A DNA stretch of 64,000 bases from NCBI GenBank assembly GCA_023375785.1, contig SZWC01004687.1, positions 29,669 through 93,668 of the forward strand, in the 5' to 3' direction. The position numbers and the translations under genes were made by a program. Below, in pieces: positions 63,101 through 64,000 of this stretch. The notes below the pieces were generated by a model. That model did no database searches. It saw only the letters and a list, made by a program, of their open reading frames with translations, and had not been told where the DNA came from. Source of the stretch: Penium margaritaceum. Taxonomy: Eukaryota > Streptophyta > Zygnematophyceae > Desmidiales > Peniaceae. Every line of letters starts with the position of its first letter. Position 1 is the stretch's first letter.

Positions 63101-64000
63101 GTCCACTATGTGTGGTCAACGTTGACAACTCACAACACGAGTCACAAAAGGTCAGAGGGAAAGACAATGGATTTCGAAACCTATGTAGCGACTACAAAGG
63201 ACAAAGAACTTCAATATGTAGTGGCACGGTGTGGCTACTATGCACACCAAAGAACCAAACTAGGCATATGTCACTGACCATGACCAAAGAATTTCAATAT
63301 GTGTTGTCAACGTTCAAATCACATAAAACGAGTCACAAATGGTCAGAGGGGGAAACAATGGTTTCGGAATATTAGTTTTCAACTAGCAAGTACAACGACC
63401 TTCAATAACTAGTAGCACGGTGTGGCTACCATGTACAATGACCAACGAAAGCATGGATATGTTTCTAATCATGACCAAAGAATGTCACAATGTGTGGTCA
63501 ACTTTGACAACCCATAACACGAGTCACAAATGGTCAGAGGGGGAAACAATGGTTTCGGAATATTAGTTTTCAACTAGCAAGTACAACGACCTTCAATAAC
63601 TAGTAGCACGGTGTGGCTACCACGCACTATGACCGACCAAAGTAGGCATATGTACTGCCTTTGACGAAAGAAATCCGCTGTGTGTGGTCAATGTTGACAA
63701 CTCATAATACGAGTGACAAATGGTCAGAAGGGGGAACGATGGTTTCGGAGCACCAGGTATCATCTAGCAAGTACAAGGACTTTCAATAAGTAGTGGCACG
63801 GTGTGGCTACCATGTACAATGACCAACGAAAGCATGCATATGTTTCTAATCATGACCAAAGAATGTCACAATGTGTGGTCAACTTTGACAACCCATAACA
63901 CGAGTCACAAATGGTCAGAGGGGGAAACAATGGTTTGTGAATACTAGTTATCGACTAACAGGTACAAAGACCATCAATATGCAGTAGCAGAGTGTGGCTA
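60179..64000 (+). repeat. About 190-bp satellite with a six-monomer, 1.14-kb higher-order repeat
   Basis: Tandem monomers anchored on GGTGTGGCTACCATG-like cores at about 60179, 60366, 60549, 60747, 60945, 61137, 61322, 61512, 61706, 61897, 62085, 62269, 62458, 62649, 62842, 63032, 63222, 63413, 63605, 63797 and 63984. Neighbours differ, but monomers six apart match well. The C type (GACACGGCGTGG or close variants, with CAAACC or CAAAAA) is at 60549, 61706 and 62842, and the F type (TACTGCCTTTG or close variants) at 61137, 62269 and 63605. This gives a repeat of 1,135-1,157 bp. Recurrent monomer motifs include GACCATGACCAAAGAA, TGTGGTCAACGTTGACAA and GGTCAGAGGGGGAAACAATGG. Short open frames are not conserved between monomers and are not genes. 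The monomer length falls in the range common for centromeric or subtelomeric satellites. The array continues past the window. Confidence 0.92.
63330..63940 (+). repeat. Recent rearrangement that breaks the satellite higher-order order
   Basis: The expected E-F-A order becomes E-A-F-A here. The stretch at about 63330-63430 (through GTTTCGGAATATTAG and AACTAGTAGCACGG) is repeated at about 63530-63620, and the A-type stretch at about 63431-63553 (with ATATGTTTCTAATCATG) is repeated at about 63813-63935. Both pairs look nearly identical. This fits a one-monomer insertion of around 190 bp by unequal exchange or conversion. Confidence 0.75.

Noticed and set aside
60318-63375. Short open frames in the 190-bp satellite as genes
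   Set aside because: Frame and length are not kept between homologous monomers of the higher-order repeat.
1-64000. tRNA, rRNA or other structured RNA genes
   Set aside because: No cloverleaf, rRNA-like block or Pol III box pair was noticed in the non-repeat islands. The rest is simple or monomeric satellite.

Overview
This window is eukaryotic heterochromatin with no gene I can support. About 57 kb of the 64 kb (roughly 89%) is one satellite with a 10-bp unit: ACTTACACGC read on the + strand in the left part, GCGTGTAAGT in the rest. That is about 5,700 units. The organism cannot be named from the sequence. A satellite with roughly 190-bp monomers in a higher-order repeat, a solo LTR and a short inverted-repeat transposon fit a plant, animal or other repeat-rich eukaryote, in a pericentromeric, subtelomeric or knob-like block.

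Layout: 1-150, AT-rich unassigned sequence; 151-972, about 190-bp satellite on the - strand; 973-14301, the decamer array reading ACTTACACGC; about 14301, an abrupt switch of orientation; 14302-46835, the array reading GCGTGTAAGT; 46836-48707, a solo LTR with a 5-bp target duplication; 48708-57980, array; 57981-58436, a 456-bp MITE-like element with an 8-bp target duplication; 58437-60178, array; 60179-64000, the about 190-bp satellite on the + strand in a six-monomer, 1.14-kb higher-order repeat. The window is therefore organised head to head: satellite(-) / array / inversion point / array / satellite(+).

The decamer array has layered internal structure. Rare variant boxes (CAATTAACT, CTTGTAGGT, GTAAGTCCGTGTAAG) recur roughly every 0.8-0.9 kb over much of the right arm. 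A 2.9-3.3 kb block is repeated three times between 30.4 and 39.8 kb. A block of about 830 bp at 3.69-4.51 kb reappears inverted at 54.59-55.43 kb, so both arms come from one array family. Several local tandem duplications of 90-290 bp look recent.

The many long open frames with a His/Leu/Thr/Tyr ten-residue periodicity are artefacts. The decamer has no stop on the ACTTACACGC strand, and a 10-bp period cycles through all three frames. The strand of these frames flips exactly where the array flips. No tRNA, rRNA, CRISPR or spliced gene was seen.
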